Shown: positions 10,696-21,489, counted from the stretch's first letter. The stretch is DNA of 64,000 bases from Monodelphis domestica (GCF_027887165.1 NC_077235.1:51733895-51797894), one strand, 5' to 3'. Numbers and translations are program-made. Notes: generated from the letters alone by a model not told the origin.

Positions 10696-11125
10696 TTAAG
10701 CACCTATTATGTGCCAAGGCATTAGAGATACAAAGACAAAGATTATACAGTCCTTGCACTCAAGGAACTTTCATTATGGGGGGGGGGTTAGGGGTCAAGA
10801 AGGGAGAGGAAGGAATATTACATACCCAGAATGGTAAGGAGGAGATGCTACTTAAGCTGAACCATGGAAAAAGGAAAGGTTTCAAGAAGCCAAACATTCT
10901 AGGGGAAATAGGACAGTCTGGGCAAAGAAATGAGATGGGAGGTGGAATGTTGCAGTAACTGTGCCAGCCTGACTGGAAAGGAGAATATGTGAAGGGAGAG
11001 TCAATGGATATTAGCCTTGAAACAATTTGGAACCAGATCATGAAGGGCTTCAAGGGGCACTGATTTTGATCCTGGAGACAAGGTGATTATTTCAGAAACT
11101 AGGAGTGAGGTGTCATAGGACTTTA
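10690..11125 (-). mobile_element. L2 LINE, antisense 3' half
   Basis: Reverse complement of the L2 3' end: AAGCACCTATTATGTGCCAAGGC, AGATACAAAGACAAAG, GTCCTTGCACTCAAGGAAC, later TCATGAAGGGCTTCAAGGGG. The 97-codon minus-strand frame here is L2 debris. A run of nine G (10779-10787) sits inside. Confidence 0.65.
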
Positions 11126-11430
11126 TCCAGTTGGACAGATGGAGCATTGATTCTGAAGTCAGAGGACCTAGTTTCAAAAACCTCCTCTGGTACTGCTCAT
11201 ATGGTCTTCAGAAAGGTACTTTTTACTTCCCTGGGCCTTAGTCTCCTCCTCTATAAAAAGAGGGGTTACTCTTAAAGGCTCTTCCAGCTCTAGAGCTCAG
11301 ATACACTGTATGACCTTGGGCAAGTCACTTCCCTTCCCTGGGCCTCAGTTTCCTTCTCTGTAAAATGAAAGGATTGGCTTAGATGGCCTCAGAAGTCCCT
11401 TTCACCTTTCAAATTATGATGTAATGATCC
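11126..11430 (+). repeat. Two MIR SINE copies
   Basis: 11126-11300 ends CTCTTCCAGCTCTAGAGCTC. 11300-11425 restarts with TGTATGACCTTGGGCAAGTC and runs through CCTTCTCTGTAAAATGAAAG. Confidence 0.65.
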
Positions 11431-11640
11431 CTGTATCTCCTGGAGCTCAGAGTCTGTTCAGGGGATATGATCCATAGATGAACAACTAGAATACCAAAAA
11501 TTCAACATAAGTATGTAACTAAGGAGCAGTTCAAGCTTCCCATGAGGTCTTGCCGAATATAGGGACAAGGAAGGTTTCTTTGAAAAGGTAGCATTTGAAT
11601 GAAATTTCAAAAGGCAAGTAGAAATGAGGGATGAGGAACC
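11431..11640 (-). mobile_element. L2 LINE fragment, antisense
   Basis: CTCCTGGAGCTCAGAGTCTG ... GAACAACTAGAATACC ... GGTTTCTTTGAAAAGGTAGCATTTGAATG, the reverse of the L2 3' side. Confidence 0.5.
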
Positions 11641-11800
11641 ATAGGATCCTAGATCTCAAACTGGAAGGAGACTTAGAGGTACTTTAGTTTAGCCTCTCCA
11701 TTTTACAGAGGAGAAAACTAAGGCCCAGGGAGGGAAAGATACTTGCTCAAGGTCACATAGGTAGTAAGCAACAGAGATAGGATTTGAACTCATGTTCTCT
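11641..11800 (-). repeat. MIR-type SINE, reverse orientation
   Basis: CCATTTTACAGAGGAGAAAAC TAAGGCCCAGGG ... GCTCAAGGTCACATAGGTAG. Confidence 0.65.
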
Positions 11801-11984
11801 GGATATTTCAGAAATAGGATTATTATGAGGGCTCAGGAGTTAAAGTGGCTGAGGACTGGGGTGATTAAGACTTGGGCAAGAACTAGATCTGGTCTACGAG
11901 ACAAAGTCTGATAGTGTTTAAGGTGGCTTAAGGGAAGTTAGCTATTCTGTTCTCTCCCTGACTATTACTCAATAGGATATGGGC

Positions 11985-12237
11985 TACACAGAGTATTAGA
12001 GTCAGAGTCAAGTAGACCTGAGTTTAAATCACACTTTGAATACTCACTGGCAATGTGACTGTAGACAGATTAATTAACGTCTCTGAACCAGTTTTTTCAT
12101 TTGTAAAATGCCAGTAACAGTACTTGAGACAGCATGAAAAGAAGGGTCTGGTATCAGAGGACATGGGTTCAGAACCCAGTTATCTGCTATTTGCTTCCTT
12201 GGAAGAAAAGGTTCCCTCAGTTTCCTTATCTGTAAAG

Positions 12238-12294
<57 letters not shown>

Positions 12295-12450
12295 CGTGCT
12301 TTCAGACAAAATCATCTCTCTGGTTCATTCTAGGTCTAGATGAATGATCCTCATAGAATTCTTATGGGTCTCAAAAAGATAATGAGTGGAAAATATTTTT
12401 GAAAGCTTTAAAATACTCTAGAAACGTCATTATTGTTTTTTATTACTTCA
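11985..12450 (+). repeat. MIR SINE expanded by a (TG)n tract
   Basis: CACAGAGTATTAGAGTCAGAGTC ... GGCAATGTGACTG ... TTATCTGTAAAGCTC, then the (TG)n tract, then a MIR-like 3' side (GAAAGCTTTAAAATACTC ... TCATTATTGTTTTTTATT). Confidence 0.5.
12241..12291. repeat. (TG)n microsatellite
   Basis: About 23 uninterrupted TG units, then ATGTGTACGTG. The Val-Cys run of the 69-codon frame here is this tract. Confidence 0.98.
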
Positions 12451-13020
12451 GGGAGATAAACACTGTCCAGAATACAACACCAAAGCCAAGGGTTTGGGGG
12501 CTGTATTCTGGCCACTGAGAAATGTTGTCTCCTGACATTACATTCTAAAGATTTATGATGAGTTAACTGGGAATTGGGCTGCACCAGAGATGGGAGGAGG
12601 GGAAAGACAATAATGAGGAAGAATTATGGTTCATGTCAAGAGATCAAGGGCAGGAGACCAATACTCAACCCAAGGATGAAGCCTGTCTGAATGAAACTAA
12701 CTTTCACCCAGAGAGAAGGGCTTGGGCTATGGTGCTTCGTGCTAATGAAGGGATAATGAGGGTCAAGGACAATTGAGGCTGTCCACCATCTTGAACCCCT
12801 TTACTGAGTGACATTTGTCAGATACTGGTGCCTGCAAGACCCTTGGGGATGGTTGAAGAGCTGAGTTTGGCTCAAGGAATATAATGCCCACTATTTAAAA
12901 ATTAAGAATGAATCAGTGTATGCTGCAAGCCCATTATCCCCTTAGGTTTCTTGCTTGCTAGAACTATATGGAATTACTAAACCTAGAAGTGCTCCCTAGT
13001 GGGTTTGCGATTTAGTCCTT
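12451..13020. other. Unassigned intergenic stretch
   Basis: Single-copy by eye, with no frame above 60 codons and no recognised repeat. Confidence 0.4.
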
Positions 13021-13410
13021 GATTCTGGTTCTGTAGAAGATATGGTTGAAAGGGAGGAGAATGGGGAGAGGCAGGGAGGAAAGGGTTCCAAATTATTGTA
13101 GGAAATCACATGGGCGTATGGAGATGGGAAAGTACAGTGAATGCAGAGACACAAAGCAGTTGACTTACAGTGTAGAGAATGTGGAGGGAGGTAAGATGAT
13201 AGAAGGTGGGAATGGTGCCAGGCAATGCTCAGCAAAGGAATTTCTGTGTTGCTTGGCAGGACCAGGAAAGTGACATGACTGAATCATTGCATAAGGAAGA
13301 TGAGTTTGGCAAGGCTTTGAAGGCTAGCTTGTAGTGAGGGAGGTGGGCCTGGGGGAAAGAAGGCCTGTGAGAAGGCTACTACAGTAGTTAAGGTGGGTGG
13401 TAATGAAGGT
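13021..13410 (-). mobile_element. L2 LINE fragment, antisense (weak)
   Basis: GGCAAGGCTTTGAAGGC and GAGAAGGCTACTACAGTAGTTAAGG (13310-13395) match antisense L2. The 13021-13280 part is purine-rich and less certain. Confidence 0.4.
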
Positions 13411-13620
13411 GTAGACTAATAATAATTTGCATTTCTTCAGTGCTTTATGGTCCCTAAAGCCTTTCCCTCCCAATAAGGGAATTAGATTCTGCCAATATTC
13501 CCATTTCACTAATCAGCAAACTGAGAGCTGAAAGTCTGGGTCTCAGGCTACACAATTAGCAAGTGGTAAACCTGGATTCCCGAATCCAAGTCCTGACTCC
13601 TGATCCAAGCTAAGCACATG
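13410..13620 (-). repeat. MIR SINE, reverse orientation
   Basis: AATAATAATTTGCATTTCTTCAG TGCTTTATGG ... ATTCCCATTTCACTAATCAGC ... CTACACAATTAGCAAGTGG. Confidence 0.65.
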
Positions 13621-13844
13621 GGGCACTGTGGAGGTCAGAATCAGGTAGGATACTACCATGAAGCAGCCCTCTCTTCCATGACAGCAGTGGTTCCTGGGGG
13701 AAGAAGGAAACTTGACAGAGGAAGTTGGAAGACTTTACATGTAGAGGGATATGGGTGGGAGGTCACTGAGCACAGATTTCCCTGGTGGGCATAGTGATGC
13801 CATGGGATGTAGGGAGGAGAAAGTAGAGTAGGAGGAATCCCAGA

Positions 13845-14045
13845 CTCCCCAAATGTCAAAGTTGGAAGGGACTTTAGAGACCATCTTTGCAAACACCTTC
13901 ATTTTATAGATGAGGAAACTGAGACCCAGAAAAGTAAAGGAAATTACTTGCCCAAGGTCACACAAGTAATGTCTTAATCTGGAATCAAACATGTCTTCTG
14001 ATCCTAAATCTAATACTTTTGCTATTACACCACACTGCCTATTTG
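13845..14045 (-). repeat. MIR-type SINE, reverse orientation
   Basis: AAAGTTGGAAGGGACTTTAGAG ... TTTTATAGATGAGGAAACTGAG ... CAAGGTCACACAAGTAATG ... CTATTACACCACACTGCCT. Confidence 0.7.
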
Positions 14046-14089
14046 AGAACTTGGGAAGAAAGTTGATCCTTTCAATTCAGTTCAGTGTC

Positions 14090-14183
14090 TGCAAACACAC
14101 ACATACTCATACATGCACTCACTCACTCACACTCTCTCTCCCCCTCTCCTCTTCCTCTTCTCCTCCCCACCCCTCTCTCTCTG
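14090..14183. repeat. CA/CT-rich low-complexity tract
   Basis: ACACACACATACTCATAC grades into (CTCA)n, then (CT)n/(TCC)n. Confidence 0.9.
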
Positions 14184-14640
14184 TAGCCCTATTGCCTAGT
14201 GGTAGCAGGGTGGAGCCTTGAAAAGCAACTAGATCAGTGAAGCCAAATTAAGAGGAAGTGAGGAAAGTTTGTTTGTGAGCTCTGGGGGCAGGAAATCCTG
14301 TGACTAACCTTATTTCACACATCTCAGATTATTTCAAAGGGATCTCAAAATGAACAAGAAAAATAAGAAGGCCTAGTGTAAATGGAAGTGATATGGTTCC
14401 ACTTTTGATTTGGAAACCCAAAGATCCCTTAGAAACCCTGAAGTTCTACTGTTTTATTGGTCAATATGAGGAATAAAAATTATATTTGAGGTGAAGGAGG
14501 ATGAGCCATGATTTTTCCAAATCTGTGTGGTGATGCAAAAAGAGAACATAAAGATAATTTTAAAAGAAAAAAAATAGTCCTAAAATTTGGGATGAAGGAG
14601 AGGATGGTCCAAGAGCCTAGCATTAAAAAAAAAAGCTTCT
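14184..14640. other. Unassigned intergenic stretch
   Basis: No coding frame and no clear repeat; ends at an A-run just before the SINE. Confidence 0.4.
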
Positions 14641-14828
14641 GGGGGCAGCTGGGTGGCTCACTGGATTAAGAGCCAGGTCTAGAGACTGGAGGTCCTGGGT
14701 TCTAATCTGACCTCAGACACTTCCTAGCTGTATGACCCTGGGCAAATCACTTAACCCTCATTACCCAGCCCTTACTGATCTTCTGCCTTGGAACTTATAT
14801 GTAGTATTGATAAAGGTTAAAAAAAAAT
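14641..14828 (+). repeat. Marsupial tRNA-derived CORE-SINE, near full length
   Basis: Head GGGGGCAGCTGGGTGGCTCA, CORE TATGACCCTGGGCAAATCAC, tail GATAAAGGTTAAAAAAAAA. The order and length (about 190 bp) are those of a complete copy. Confidence 0.9.
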
Positions 14829-14899
14829 TCTAGCCAAAGGCAGCCATGTCTGAGACTGCCTAATGGGAATATGTGGGAGGAATCTAACCTCATGTGCAT

Positions 14900-15300
14900 G
14901 AAAATTATCAATAATTATTATTGAAACACATATAGTGCTTTAAGTTTTTTAAAGTCTTAAATTTTCAAAATAACTGTATGAGGAAATTTACAAATAATTA
15001 GCAACCATCAAACTTTGGCAGAGAAAGGTTAAGTGATTTACCCACAGTCATATAGCAACTAGTGAGTTATCAGATTCAAATCCTGGTCTTTTACATTCCT
15101 CCTGGGAAATCCCACACCCTTAGCCTAGAGTTACATTCCAAAAGACAGTGATATTTGTTTTACTTTGGGATTATGAATAAAACTTTTTCCCTTTCTGAGT
15201 CTCAGTTTGCTTATCTGTAGAATAGGAACAATAAAACTTGTGCTCACTACCTCACAAGGTTTCTGGGAGGCAAGCAATTTGTTGAACTTAAAGCTACAGA
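14900..15300. repeat. MIR SINE pair (reverse then forward)
   Basis: 14900-15130 runs ACATATAGTGCTTTAAG ... CACAGTCATATAGCAACTAGTG (reverse). 15180-15300 runs CTTTCTGAGTCTCAGTTTGC ... AAACTTGTGCTCACTACCTCACAAGG (forward). Confidence 0.6.
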
Positions 15301-15301
15301 G

Positions 15302-15530
15302 CAGGCATTCTTAACCTAAGTCATGAACTTATTTCAAATAACACATACATATAATCATACACACACACACATAAAGTTAATTGTTTCCTGACATAATTGG
15401 TTTCCTGTGTAATGTTAAGTATTTCATTTTATGTATGTAAAAACATGATTCTGAGAAGGGAACCATAGACTTTTTACAAGGCTGCCAAAGTGCTCGATGA
15501 CAAAAAAGATTAAGATTACCTTACTCAAGT
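15302..15530. mobile_element. Non-autonomous DNA transposon (hAT-like MITE)
   Basis: It begins GCATTCTTAACCTAAGTCATG and ends GATGACAAAAAAGATTAAGA, near-inverted termini. The 3' side (GATTCTGAGAAGGGAACCATAG ... GGCTGCCAAAGTGCTC) matches the reverse complement of 52096-52293 (ACAGTCTGATGAAGC, GACCCTTTCTCAGAACAAT). A CA microsatellite at 15359-15372 lies inside. The superfamily is inferred from the CAGGG-TTCTTAACCT-type ends. Confidence 0.5.
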
Positions 15531-16010
15531 GCAGTGTGAGCTGTTATTTTAATACAGAATTGTATGTCCATTTGTTTTCCCTTGAAGTCTCATATGGACC
15601 ATTCAGATCATCTGATGAATTTTTGGAATAACCAAGTGGATATTTGTAGCTCAGCAGCAATAAATCAGTCTAAGCAAGCATATTAGAAAAATGAAGTGGA
15701 TCTAAAAGGCATACTAGCCAAATTATGACATGCAGGTAGAAGGACAACTCATCAAGTTGCGCATATCTTAGACAGCCATCAGTGCACATATCTTAGACAG
15801 CCACTGTAGACAGACAATGAGCCAGGCCCTGAAGCAAGTAGCAGGAGGCCAGACTGGATTGAATTTGGGAAATCAGTCAGTTATTTCCAATGATCTCATT
15901 CTGCTCACTGCTACAAAAGCCCATCTTTTTAACACCAATATTCTCCCAGGGACGCCATCATGACTACAAGTTGTAGAACTTGGAAAAACAGCACAATAAG
16001 GTAGAAAGAA
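15531..16010. other. Unassigned intergenic stretch with a short duplication
   Basis: CATATCTTAGACAGCCA occurs twice, near 15762 and 15787, a 25-bp tandem step. The rest is featureless. Confidence 0.5.
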
Positions 16011-16250
16011 AGAATGGATGGATAGTAGAGGGGATGAATGGATGAAAAAGCATTTATAAAGTGCCCAGCACTGTGCTAAATGCTGAGGATACAAATACAA
16101 AAGTGACATACTCCTGCTCTCAAGGTGCTCACACTCTAATTGGGAGGAGGGGTGGGGACAAACATATATAGGACAATTCAGCTTGTTGGGCAGATGAAAA
16201 GGCCTGGAAAACCTAAGAGTTTGGAGGTGAGGAAGATGGCAAGGCCCAGG
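16011..16250 (-). mobile_element. L2 LINE 3' end, antisense
   Basis: GAAAAAGCATTTATAAAGTGCCC AGCACTGTGCTAAATGCTGAGG, CTCCTGCTCTCAAGGTGC, TTGGGAGGAGGGG. The 144-codon minus-strand frame 16307-15873 is read through this relic and shows no protein family. Confidence 0.7.
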
Positions 16251-16504
16251 GGTTCTTAGTGTCCATTGGCAGGTTGTCAGTGTCAGTGGGTCTAGAGGGC
16301 ATAGCATTAGTACAGATGGTAAGAGTTAGAGGTCTTCCATCTTATCAGAAGGACTGTAGTTGGAGTAAGAGTCACTGCTTATCTAGGCTGGGTAGGCAGC
16401 CATATCTGCTCCACATAGTAAGGGACCTAAAAAATCAGGAAGCTCCCGATTGTCAAACAACTAATGTCAGAGGCTGGAGTACAATCAGCAAGCCACCTCT
16501 AAGC

Positions 16505-16880
16505 CTCTAAGCCTCAGTGTGGCAGTGGAAAGAGTACTGACTCTAAATGAGAGGACTTGGGTTCAAATTTTACCTCAGATGGTTATTCTCTGTGTGATTT
16601 TGGACAAGTCACTTCTCTCTCTAGGCCTCAGTTTTCCCCTCTAGAAAATGAGGAGGTTGGATTAGATGACCTCCAAGGTTCCCTTTTCTGCTCTTCTCAT
16701 CTGTAACATGGGGATAATACTAATACCTATTTCCCATGGTTGCTGGGTAGAGAACATGAAACAACATATACAAAGTCCTGGCAAACCATGAAGTGCTACA
16801 GAAATGCTAGGTACAATTATTTAGTAGATCATAAGCTTTTTGAGGGCAGGAACAGTTTTCAATTTTGTTTTTGTAGGTAT
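16505..16880 (+). repeat. MIR SINE fragments
   Basis: 16505-16700 (GCCTCAGTGTGGCAGTGGAA ... GATTAGATGACCTCCAAGG) and 16700-16880 (GGGGATAATACTAATACC ... AAGTGCTACAGAAATGC). Confidence 0.65.
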
Positions 16881-16904
16881 TTAATACATTCTTGTGGAAC
16901 CGAA

Positions 16905-17400
16905 TTGAGACAAAAGATCCTAAGGCTAGAGCTAGAAAGAACCTCAAAGGGCAAAGAATCCAACCTCCTTCATTTTCCTGAGGAAAGAAATTGAGACCCT
17001 TAGAGGTCAAGAGACTTGCCCAAGGTCACCCAAAGGATCACAGCTATAGAGTTAGATGGGCCCTCAGAGGTTAGCTAGTCTAACTCCTTCATTTAACAAA
17101 GGAGGAAATTAAGTCTCAAAGTGAGTTGAATGACTTATCAAATACACGTTGACTGCTGAGTATGGATTTGAACTCAGATCTGGTGACTTTCAGTTCAGTA
17201 CACTTTTTTCACCCAATAAATACCATGCTTTCAGAAGAATCACACTTGCAGGTGATCCAAAGACCAGATGAGGAAACTGAGGTTCAGAAAGGGCAAAAGG
17301 TTTCCTAATATCACAGAAGCAGCAAGTGAAGAAGCCAGAATGTCAGCCCAGGCTCTCTAACTTCAAAGCCAGTATTCTTTTCACTACCCTATAGGGCTCT
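16905..17400 (-). repeat. MIR-type SINE series, reverse orientation
   Basis: Three consecutive units (16905-17035, 17036-17215, 17265-17400), each with a GGAAACTGAG-like motif and a CAAGGTCAC- or TCACAGAAG-like motif. Confidence 0.55.
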
Positions 17401-17755
17401 CTTTGGCAGCAAGGTGATCGAGTATGAGTGAGAATAAAAGAGAACATCTGGATATCAGTAACCTTGCAAGGTGAAACAAAGCCTAAGAAGGCCTCTAGTG
17501 TCCTACCAGAGGATTGGCAGAGAGATTTGGACTAGAAATGCATGAAATGTGAGAGAATAGAGCACTTGGCGTGTCCTAGTGGCATGCATACCTGTATGGT
17601 GAGATCACAGATCCATCAAAGCACCTAAGAAAGTATGGTAATAAATCAAGTCAGTCTCTCCCCTTAAGAAAATCCACAGACTTTCTGGCAGCAGCACTAC
17701 TCATCCCTTCCCAATAAAAAACCACTTATTTAAAAGAAGCAAAAAGCATATAGGT
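17401..17755. other. Unassigned flank of the RTE-like insertion
   Basis: No coding signal; ends at the first copy of the 60-bp target duplication. Confidence 0.4.
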
Positions 17756-17815
17756 TATTGTATTCTAGCAAATAATTTCTGGATTTGTATCTCTATGCAC
17801 CATGGGGCAAAATCT
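17756..17815 (+). repeat. Target-site duplication, left copy (60 bp)
   Basis: TATTGTATTCTAGCAAATAA ... GGGGCAAAATCT. It matches 18966-19025 at 59 of 60 positions (G versus A). Confidence 0.93.
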
Positions 17816-18965
17816 ATTCAACCTATTCTTCACCCAAGTAATACAACATGCTGTGATGGATCTAGACCTGGGCGTCCATATCAAATACTGACTGGATGGC
17901 TCACTATTCGACCCTCTCCTCCTGACTGCAAAAACAAAGACAACAGAGAGACTCATCCTGGAAGCTCTCTTTGCAGATGACTGTGCTCTCATGGCCCACC
18001 AAGAAAATCATCTCCAAACCATTGTGGACAGGTTCTCTACCGCAACAAAAGTGTTTGGCCTGACTATCAACCTCAGCAAAACAGAGGTGCTGTTCCAACC
18101 TGCACCAGGGAGGCCAACGAACCAGCCGTGCATTACAATCGACGGCACGCAGCTTTCTATCGTCAGCACTTTCAAGTACCTGGGCAACACCATCATCAAC
18201 GACGGGTCCCTAGACCACGAGATTAATGCCAGGATCCAAAAGGCCAGCCAGGCACTCGGGCAGCTGCGCTCCAAAGTCCTCCAACACTGCGGTGTAAGCA
18301 CTGCAACGAAGCTCAAAGTGTATAACGCAATGGTCCTCAGCTCGCTCCTGTACGGTTGTGAGACATGGACACTGTACTGGAAGCACATGAAACAACTGGA
18401 GCAATTCCACCAATGCTCCCTCCGGTCAATCATGAGGATTCGATGGCAGGACCGAATCACCAATCAGGAAGTCCTCGACAGAGCCAACTCCACCAGCATC
18501 GAAGTCCTGGTCCTCAAAACCCAGCTACGATGGTCTGGACACGTCATCCGCCTGGACCAACAGAGAATACCAAGACAGGTATTCTATGGTGAACAGTCAG
18601 CTGGACTCAGGAAACAAGGCCGACCAAAGAAAAGATTCAAGGATCAGCTAAAGTCCAACTTGAAGTGGGCTGGCATTACACCAAAGCAACTAGAACTTGC
18701 TGCCTCTGACAGAAGCAGCTGGCGAACCCACATTAACCATGCCGCCACCACCTTTGAAGATGAGCGACGTCGATGTCTTGCCGCTGTGCATGAACGCCGA
18801 CACCAGGCCACAACCGCACCTCCCGTAACAACTGGAGTCCCATCCCCCATGTGCCACAAACTCTGCGCCTCAGTCTTTGGACTTCAAAGCCACACGAGGG
18901 TACATCCATAGATGATAATGCACAAAAACAATGGTCATTCTCGGTTACCAAGAGCCTACTACTAC
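17816..18965 (+). mobile_element. 5'-truncated RTE-like LINE, copy 1
   Basis: A 1150-bp insertion between 60-bp direct repeats. It contains the reverse transcriptase palm from before motif C to the protein C-terminus, a 3'UTR of about 40 bp (ATGATAATGCACAAAAACAA) and a short (CTA)n tail instead of poly(A). The coding layout (FADD palm, YGCETWTL thumb block, GRPKK-R basic block, DR-SWR block) is that of RTE/BovB-type LINEs. The exact clade is inferred. CpGs are well preserved compared with the flanks, which suggests a fairly recent insertion. Sister copies: 44433-45371 and 50173-51310. Confidence 0.85.
17819..18911 (+). pseudogene. RTE-like LINE reverse transcriptase, C-terminal half
   Basis: In one frame from about 17819: residues equivalent to NLFFTQVIQHAVMDLDLGV, one in-frame TGA at 17889-17891 (CGA in copy 3, a CpG decay), then open to 18911. 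FADD (motif C, the metal-binding Asp pair) is at 17970-17981. ATG 17991 is merely the first Met after the stop; 306 codons follow. Downstream: LTINLSKTEVL (motif D region), FKYLG (motif E), LLYGCETWTLY, GRPKKRFKDQLK, DRSSWRTH. The end carries a C2H2-like finger whose first Cys is Ser (PSPMC) here. The fingers, most of the palm and the endonuclease are missing, so it cannot be autonomous. Confidence 0.88.
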
Positions 18966-19025
18966 TATTGTATTCTAGCAAATAATTTCTGGATTTGTAT
19001 CTCTATGCACCATGGGACAAAATCT
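18966..19025 (+). repeat. Target-site duplication, right copy (60 bp)
   Basis: Repeats 17756-17815 with one substitution. Unusually long for a LINE. Confidence 0.93.
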
Positions 19026-19084
19026 GGATACAATGAAACTTTACTTGTCTCTACATGCAACAGAGACTCAGAAGAGGTAGGGAC

Positions 19085-19770
19085 TCTATTTCAAGAGGAT
19101 AGAATTCTGGGTCTGGAATCAGGAAGACTGGAGTTCAAATCCAGTCTCATATACTATCTGTGTGACCTTGGACAAGTTACTTCACCTTGATCTGCCTCAG
19201 TTTCCTCATCTGTAAATTGAGGATAATAATAGCACCTGCCATAGGTAGGTGAGGATCAAATGAGATAACAGTGCTTAGCATAATGCCTGGCACAGAATAT
19301 GTGTTTAATAAATGTTGGATATCATTGTTATCATTATTATTTCTAGATAATGGAAGTTTAGGATATTAGAGCTGGAAAGGGTCTTACAGAGAACCTTGTC
19401 TAAGCCCTTCTGAAGAAGCAGTGTAGTGTAATGGAAAGAGGTTTGGAATCAGAGGATCTGCCTGGGTTCAGATTATGGATTATTCAGATTCTTTCTACCT
19501 GTATGGGCAAGTCATTTAGACTCCTTGGGTTTCCACTTCCTCATCTACTGGATGAAATGGTCTCTGAAGTCTAGTTCTAGAACAAGGATCCTATGTGTGA
19601 CCCTGGGCAAGTCACTATTTGATAGATGAGAGCCTATAGATGGGGTCTTATTTGATAGAAGAGAAGTCATGCAGTATAAGTGGAATTATTAATAGATTTA
19701 GAGTTAGTTGACACCTAGGTTCAAATTTCAGCTCCAATATCTATTAGCTATATGACCCTGGGTGCCTAGC
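19085..19770 (+). repeat. MIR SINE cluster
   Basis: 19085-19325 is a long copy ending in the GCCTGGCACAGAATATG TGTTTAATAAATG tail. Shorter copies at 19410-19620 and 19660-19770 each start at the GGTTTGGAATCAGAGG- or TAGAGTTAGTTGACACC-type head. Confidence 0.65.
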
Positions 19771-19959
19771 AGGCATATGGAAATGGCAAAAAAGATGTCA
19801 GAAAATAGTATTCTTTTAAGATATGCAAAAGATCAAAGGCTTATAAAGCCCCTTTTCTCTATATCATGATTTCTATCTTTCAGAAGAGAATTAGATGGTT
19901 CTAGTCCAGAAACATCATCATAAAGAATGAAACTGACTCTGCCTTAATAGATAAGAAAC

Positions 19960-20655
19960 AATTATTGATATATGTCACCTCAGCTATCTATGTGTAGTCA
20001 GGAGATCAACTAGTTAAAACAAAGGTCAAAATCAAGTTAGAAGAAAGAAAAAAAGATGTGAAGATGATACCATGAACAATTTCAGCAGCTTTACCCTGAT
20101 CTATTCAAATAAGCTGGCAATACTGAAAAATGAGAAATGGAAAAAGGCAAAGATATTGACCTTGATTATCATCATTTCCAGAAAAGTTTGGAGCCTTAGG
20201 AAGTAAACATTTGCTCTCCTTGCCAAGCTAAGAGAAATCAACACCAGTTTAGAATACAAACATATTTGTTTAACATCCTCTCCCCTCCCCCCAAAAAAGA
20301 CAAACTTGAAGAGGAAGATATCAGTTTATGGTCAGTATTCATAAAAGAATAAAAAGTAAAGTTTGACCTGAGATTCAGCTGAGCCATATCCCCACAAGAG
20401 CATTCAGAGATGAAATTGGAGTGGGGGACACAGCAAATAAAAGTCCTGATGCGTTACTACATGAGGAAGTAAAAATGGCACTTAAGAAGAGAAAATCGGG
20501 ATGAGCTGCTGGACAAGATCAAATACATGCTAAGAAAAACCATGCTGGAGATAACACAATCTTAAAAGCATTAGAGACTCATTTTACAAGATATCTCAGG
20601 AGAGATTGAAAGCAAAATAATGGGGAAAAATCACAGACATTACTATCCTCAAAAA
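19960..20655 (+). mobile_element. Decayed BovB-like RTE LINE (endonuclease end to RT start)
   Basis: Reading frames joined by shifts give GDQLVKTKVKIKLEERKK near 20008-20058 (the SDH-like end of the APE endonuclease and basic linker of RTE elements). They then give EVKMALKKRKSG, stop, AAGQDQIHA at 20469-20531 and ILKALETHFTRYL at 20560-20600, the start of the RT domain. Stops and indels are frequent. It is a different and much older lineage than 17816-18965. Confidence 0.65.
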
Positions 20656-20880
20656 GTCATAGGATCCTAGCTCTCCAACTGGAAGCCATAGTCCAATGGA
20701 GGAGGAAACTGAAGGCTATTAAGTGACAAGGAGATTAAGTGACACTTGTCCAAGGTCCCATAAGCTAGTTAGAGCAAGAGACTATATCTGAATCCAATTA
20801 TTTTTTACTCCAAGCCCAACACTATTGACTATACTATACTGCTCATACAAAACATTATGTAAATATGAATTATTATTTAC
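20656..20880 (-). repeat. MIR-type SINE, reverse orientation
   Basis: TCATAGGATCCTAGCTCTCC AACTGGAAG ... GGAGGAAACTGAAGGC ... CAAGGTCCCATAAGCTAG ... CTATACTATACTGCTC. Confidence 0.6.
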
Positions 20881-20929
20881 AAATGGGAAAATAAGTTTCA
20901 GAAGAAAAGTGATACAGTATGGTACACTG

Positions 20930-21125
20930 GAACAAATGATGGAATGAATGAACAAGCATTAGAAAGCACTTGTCATGTGCAAAGACTGTTCTGGGGATAT
21001 AAACACAAAAGTGAGACAGTCCCTGCCCTCCAGGAGCTTACATTCTAAGAGGGGAAGACAAGATATAATAGGGAGCTACAGATAGAAAGGTGAGGACAGC
21101 AGAGGAGAGGAGTGGATACAGTTTG
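20930..21125 (-). mobile_element. L2 LINE 3' end, antisense
   Basis: AAGACTGTTCTGGGGATATAAACAC, GTCCCTGCCCTCCAGGAGC TTACATTCTAAGAGGGG. A MIR (21180-21365, plus) separates it from the next L2 piece. Confidence 0.7.
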
Positions 21126-21179
21126 GTAATAGCTGGGAAGTGGCATGTTAGAATGTCTCCAGTCAAGATGAGGAAAAGC

Positions 21180-21365
21180 TCAACTGGCAAAATCCAGGGT
21201 TCTAGATTCAAGTCTTGGATTCAAGTCTTGCCTCTGACACTTACTAGCTATGGGACCTGAGACAAGTGTCACACCACCTCCCTGAGCCTCAGTATCCTCA
21301 AATAGGACTATTGGACTTGGAGACCTTAGAGATCCCTTCCAACACCAACTCTACAGTCTTATGAC
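21180..21365 (+). repeat. MIR SINE
   Basis: AGGGTTCTAGATTCAAGTCTTGG ... ACTTACTAGCTATGGGACC ... CAACACCAACTCTACAGTC. Confidence 0.55.
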
Positions 21366-21489
21366 TCATAGGCATACAATGGCAAAGTCAGGGCTCATTA
21401 GGTTTCCCAACTTTAAAGACCTCTTCCAAGACTCCATTTACAGATGGGTGTTTGCATACATAGTACCTGGGTTTTGGGAAGAGTTTTCA

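Noticed and set aside
12241..12291. Regular repeat as a CRISPR-like array
   Set aside because: A plain dinucleotide microsatellite with no spacers.
14641..14720. tRNA-like sequence as a tRNA gene
   Set aside because: It is the head of a CORE-SINE; no cloverleaf is complete and the same head recurs in many SINE copies.
15873..16307. 144-codon minus-strand frame
   Set aside because: About half of it lies in an antisense L2 3' end; no family signature.
17991..18911. 306-codon open frame as a host gene
   Set aside because: It is the C-terminal half of a LINE reverse transcriptase, bounded by target-site duplications and repeated at 44.9 and 50.2 kb.
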